Positions 61,901-64,000 of a stretch of DNA of 64,000 bases are shown piece by piece (position 1 is the first letter of the stretch; the number at the start of each line of letters is the position of its first letter). The stretch is taken from positions 1-64,000 of the forward strand of contig NZ_JAKKDV010000002.1 of assembly GCF_021728415.1 (NCBI RefSeq), read 5' to 3'. Position numbers and translations under genes: made by a program. The stretch comes from Flaviramulus multivorans. GTDB taxonomy: Bacteria > Bacteroidota > Bacteroidia > Flavobacteriales > Flavobacteriaceae. The notes beneath the pieces are model-generated. The model saw only the letters and a program-made list of their open reading frames with translations. It was not told the DNA's origin and did not search any database.

Positions 61901-64000
61901 TAACTGGTTCGGGATCAGAAGGTAATACTAGAACTGGAGTCGTTTTTATACAACCATAAGCATCAATAACATGTACATAATAACTACCTGCGTCCATATT
62001 AAATACGTTTGCAGAATTCCACGATGGATCCGTTGCTAACGGAGCAGCAGGTGTTGTCGTTATTTGATATAAATAAGGAGCTGTACCATTACTTGCGATA
62101 GCACTAATTACTCCAGAATTAGGGTTACAATTTGCGTTTTTATCAACCGTAGCCGAAATATCTAAATCTACAGCAGATTCGTTAATTTCAAAAATCACTG
62201 AAGCAGATTCACAACCGTTATACGATCCTGTTCCATTTTCAGTAAAACGAATATAATATTGTCCAGGAGCTAAAGTCCCCGGAGTTGGCGTTGTTACTGT
62301 TTCAGGCACTCCAAAAGTAACTGGTAAATTTGTTGGTCCATCAACAAGTACATGCGTAAATGCTGTAAATATTTCATAATCTACCGAAGTGGTAGTACTA
62401 TCAAAATTATCAATAGTAAATGTAACACTACCATTATTTTCTCCTTGACAAATAACATTGTTTGGAACAACAGAAGATGTTAAAGGTGAAGCAGGTGCTA
62501 TTGCTGAATCTGCTTGTTTAACATAATAACAGTCGGTAACTAAGTCGTGTACAACAAAAGTATAAACAACACCAGGTGTTAAATTTGTAAACGTTCTTGT
62601 GTCACCACCGGGTAAATCAGGTGGTAAAAAAGTAGATGTATATGGTGCAAAATTAAATTCTAAAATACCAAACTCGTAACTACCACTACCAACCGCTGAT
62701 ATAGCTTGTACAGTAGCAGTTCCTCCTGTGGTACAATCTGGTACTACAGTAGTAACATCAATCAATAAATCTGATGGTGGCGAAGCAATTACAATTTGTT
62801 GAGCTAAGCTACAACCATTTGCATCAACAACATTTACAGTATAAGTTCCGTAATTAATAATATTAAACGTATGGTCTTCATTGGTTGCTGCGGCATATGG
62901 GTTTCCAGGAATAACATCACCAAAATTATTTGTAATATAATATGTAAAAGGAATTGTGCCTCCTGTTACATTTTCAACCGTAATAGAACCTAAACTAGAA
63001 CCTCCAGGATTACTACAAGTAATATCAACTTTTGATAAATCGAAAGCTATAGGGCTTGGTTCATTAATGGTTATTGTTTCTACATCCGTACAAGATTTTG
63101 AATCCGTTAAGGTAATAGTATAATTACCAGCAGGCAATCCTGATGTTTGAGTACCGTAATCTGTTGCTGTCGTATTGTTGAATACATTCAACACAAATGC
63201 AGGCGTTCCTACACTATTATTAATTGTAATTTGAATTGCCGCATTACTATCACCATTACATAAAATAGGTTGCGTTTGTACAACAGAAATTATTTCGGGT
63301 AATGTAATAGCGTTTATAGTTTGAACTCCGGATTCAACAGTACAACCATTGGCATCTGTTATTAAAAATTGATAGGTTCCATCTGCTGTCGCCGTATGAG
63401 TAAATGATGACCCTGTTACTGAAGTTGAACTTCCGTAGCCTCCGCCATTAAACGATACTTGATAATTAAAAGGAGCAGTTCCTCCAGTAATTATTGCTGA
63501 AATAGTCCCATCTGGTGATGCAGTACAATCTAAATCCTTTGTTATTACCATACTCACTCTTATAGGTGGTAATGGCGGAATAGTATAAGACTCAACATAT
63601 GTACAATTGTTTGCATCTCGTACTTCAAACGTATAAGTGTTAGGTGATAAACCTGCAAAAATATTTGAGGTTTGATATGCTGTAGTTGACGGTGAAATAA
63701 TTCGGTATTCTAAAGGTAATGTTCCTCCCGTTGTTGTAATAGTAACATCAGAAGTCAGTGCGGGACAAGTTACAGGTGTACTACTAAAATCTAAATCTGT
63801 TGGTGGATTTAACGGATCAATCGTTATTGGAGCTGTTAAAAATGTACAGATATTAGCATCTCTAATAGTTACCGTATATGTACCATCTGTTAATCCCGTA
63901 AAAGTTGTTCCTGTTTGAAAATTAACCCCATCAATACTATATTCATATGGAGGCGTTCCTCCTGAAACAGCAGAAACAGTTATAACACCATTTGTAGTAC
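58914..64000 (-). CDS. Giant SprB-repeat adhesin with T9SS type B sorting domain (truncated by window)
   Basis: The frame is open from the stop at 58914 to the right edge (at least 1690 residues). The GTG at 63557 is internal; codons upstream continue the repeat pattern without a stop. Almost all of it consists of SprB-type repeats of 70-90 residues with the recurring VTD.NGC, PISV/ASVT.C and L.AG.Y.V.V.D motifs. The last 85 residues (VCIPNYFTPNGDGNLDEW, FDIFDRYGRKIATL, LPTGDYWYVVRL) are a type B C-terminal sorting domain. SprB in Flavobacterium johnsoniae is the mobile gliding adhesin; this is a relative, not demonstrably the orthologue. The PorP/SprF gene follows after 38 bp. Confidence 0.94.
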   Translation of the reverse strand, partial: TTNGVITVSAVSGGTPPYEYSIDGVNFQTGTTFTGLTDGTYTVTIRDANICTFLTAPITIDPLNPPTDLDFSSTPVTCPALTSDVTITTTGGTLPLEYRIISPSTTAYQTSNIFAGLSPNTYTFEVRDANNCTYVESYTIPPLPPIRVSMVITKDLDCTASPDGTISAIITGGTAPFNYQVSFNGGGYGSSTSVTGSSFTHTATADGTYQFLITDANGCTVESGVQTINAITLPEIISVVQTQPILCNGDSNAAIQITINNSVGTPAFVLNVFNNTTATDYGTQTSGLPAGNYTITLTDSKSCTDVETITINEPSPIAFDLSKVDITCSNPGGSSLGSITVENVTGGTIPFTYYITNNFGDVIPGNPYAAATNEDHTFNIINYGTYTVNVVDANGCSLAQQIVIASPPSDLLIDVTTVVPDCTTGGTATVQAISAVGSGSYEFGILEFNFAPYTSTFLPPDLPGGDTRTFTNLTPGVVYTFVVHDLVTDCYYVKQADSAIAPASPLTSSVVPNNVICQGENNGSVTFTIDNFDSTTTSVDYEIFTAFTHVLVDGPTNLPVTFGVPETVTTPTPGTLAPGQYYIRFTENGTGSYNGCESASVIFEINESAVDLDISATVDKNANCNPNSGVISAIASNGTAPYLYQITTTPAAPLATDPSWNSANVFNMDAGSYYVHVIDAYGCIKTTPVLVLPSDPEPVIDAIVSNQCTVTEGNFEIDVTLVTPGIAPYSFSIDGGAFQTRTAPFTISNLSSGTHTVEIQDANGCGNLVTVDILAPINLIPDVTAIPTCNDDDGEITITGSGGSGTYSYSISPNPASISIVGNVFTGVPSGTYTVTITDVITTCSENIDIFVPAATPVTFTTTSSPVTCLGDNDGSISINITNYSGPYDYEVFDSTSTSVFGVISANTSTNPEVVTGLLSGNYTIVVTETASPFCSTTSNTIFVGSPVDALTVVATETSNVTCDDDKGTITATASGGWGTYEYELTGAATVAYSSNGTFTNLSAGAYTVNVRDAGGCIASDNITLVIPPPISATVSASTSLLSCFGDANASITVSTVSGGQGSNYTYTLNMTSPTVSSSGPQTSPIFNNLGAGTYNIVVTDGYNCSFNSPDIVIAEPTQVQASLVKETSQTCLTNSTLTLSAVGGTGNYEYSDTASFSTVLGSFITSTTFSVPVGTYDYYVRDANGCISNASNEITIDPLPTLNIILDVSNATINCNGDTTGVIVATAEGGLGSYIYTLEDTLGNPITPVTQDSPGVFTNLPVGTYQVRVDSGDCLTTSSQITITEPAQPLTASFVASNVTCPGTSNGMLEITASGGTGVIKYAISPRLDQFFETSTFQDLPAGNYQAIAQDELGCFVLFDFIIEDPIPVSLTIVPNSIIPEACSGDLDGEFSIDISGGEMPYSVALDDINGTYITGSPTQTQFDFTGLAGGDHIVYVLDNLGCPTEWNITFPPSVLIQAELDIEYCTNTVDATSNMVTVNVDDSSVDLSDLDYALDGGAFQTSNVFTNLAAGNHYITIRHTNTCEEIIDFEIEQFDPLTLVLEDGNLNEIVAVADGGSGDYEYELNGVSKGSTNTFLIYESGDYTVTVTDSNGCIASATRYFEYIDVCIPNYFTPNGDGNLDEWGPGCTSQYREMTFDIFDRYGRKIATLRVNEKWDGMYKGKELPTGDYWYVVRLNDRMDNREFVGHFTLYR
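59190..64000 (-). repeat. SprB-type repeat array
   Basis: About 20 diverged units of 70-90 residues span the visible part of the right-hand adhesin. Each centres on a VxDxxGC motif and a following T.TI.EP or similar segment. No long exact DNA repeats are seen, in contrast with the left adhesin. Confidence 0.8.

Noticed and set aside
63555-63557. GTG at 63557 as the start of the right adhesin
   Set aside because: Reading further upstream gives SprB-type repeat sequence without a stop as far as base 64000.

Overview
The window is chromosomal DNA of a low-GC marine-type member of the Flavobacteriaceae (Bacteroidetes). The evidence is: promoters with a TAnnTTTG -7 box instead of the proteobacterial -10; no clear Shine-Dalgarno sequences; type IX secretion (T9SS) and gliding genes (PorP/SprF proteins, PorQ, type B C-terminal sorting domains, PorE-like OmpA proteins); many lipoproteins with a Cys lipobox; and a fused alpha/beta E1 dehydrogenase. 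The genus cannot be fixed from the sequence alone. There is no rRNA, tRNA, CRISPR, phage or intact insertion sequence.

Layout. 1-7966 (+): the 3' part of a giant repeat adhesin with a T9SS type B sorting domain, then a PorP/SprF protein and two tandem paralogous OmpA/PD40 proteins, closed by a terminator. 7970-10919: an accessory patch with a lipoprotein gene between two 57/59-identical copies of that terminator, then a lone beta-barrel protein. 10920-13234: CAP lipoprotein, pdxH and two small cytoplasmic proteins. 13267-16460 (-): tight operon pyrR-pyrB-STAS-like-DUF3291-rnz. 16608-23582: rpsA, a Kbp/YgaU-like LysM protein, cmk, porQ and lon. 23750-31227: rhomboid protease, LpxL-like acyltransferase, glmM, AcpH-like phosphodiesterase, gamma-glutamyltransferase and small unknowns. 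31365-41942: uvrA, a 55-aa lmo0937-type membrane protein, a LOG-family protein, a peptidase-like/beta-barrel fusion that has lost its zinc site, E1 dehydrogenase and three unknowns. 42081-43042: an alpha/beta hydrolase that looks like a mobile single-gene cassette. 43050-57735: TlpA-type lipoproteins, pheT, PAP2 phosphatase, YbiT-like ABC-F, SDR, SRP RNA, glutaminyl cyclase, NeuD-type acetyltransferase, class V aminotransferase and DsbD. 57901-64000 (-): a second PorP/SprF with a giant SprB-repeat adhesin running off the right edge.

How it fits together. Two secreted-adhesin loci, each an adhesin followed by a PorP/SprF partner, bracket a stretch of mostly housekeeping genes. PorQ (a T9SS component) lies between them. 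The PorP/SprF proteins and the OmpA proteins probably support export or anchoring of the adhesins by T9SS.

The most unusual signals are accessory. The lipoprotein gene near 8.2 kb and the hydrolase near 42.1 kb are unrelated, yet both follow a homologous leader of about 90 bp carrying the same promoter (TTG-N20-TAACTTCG). The hydrolase is also followed by a long imperfect inverted repeat whose outer ends mirror the leader junction, as the ends of an integron attC site do. Other oddities are three degenerate enzymes: the peptidase/barrel fusion without HEXXH, the ABC-F protein without its second Walker A, and a TlpA-like protein without cysteines. Several initiator choices are also unusual: two genes appear to start at TTG, and in three others a misleading in-frame TTG lies upstream, twice inside the -7 box.
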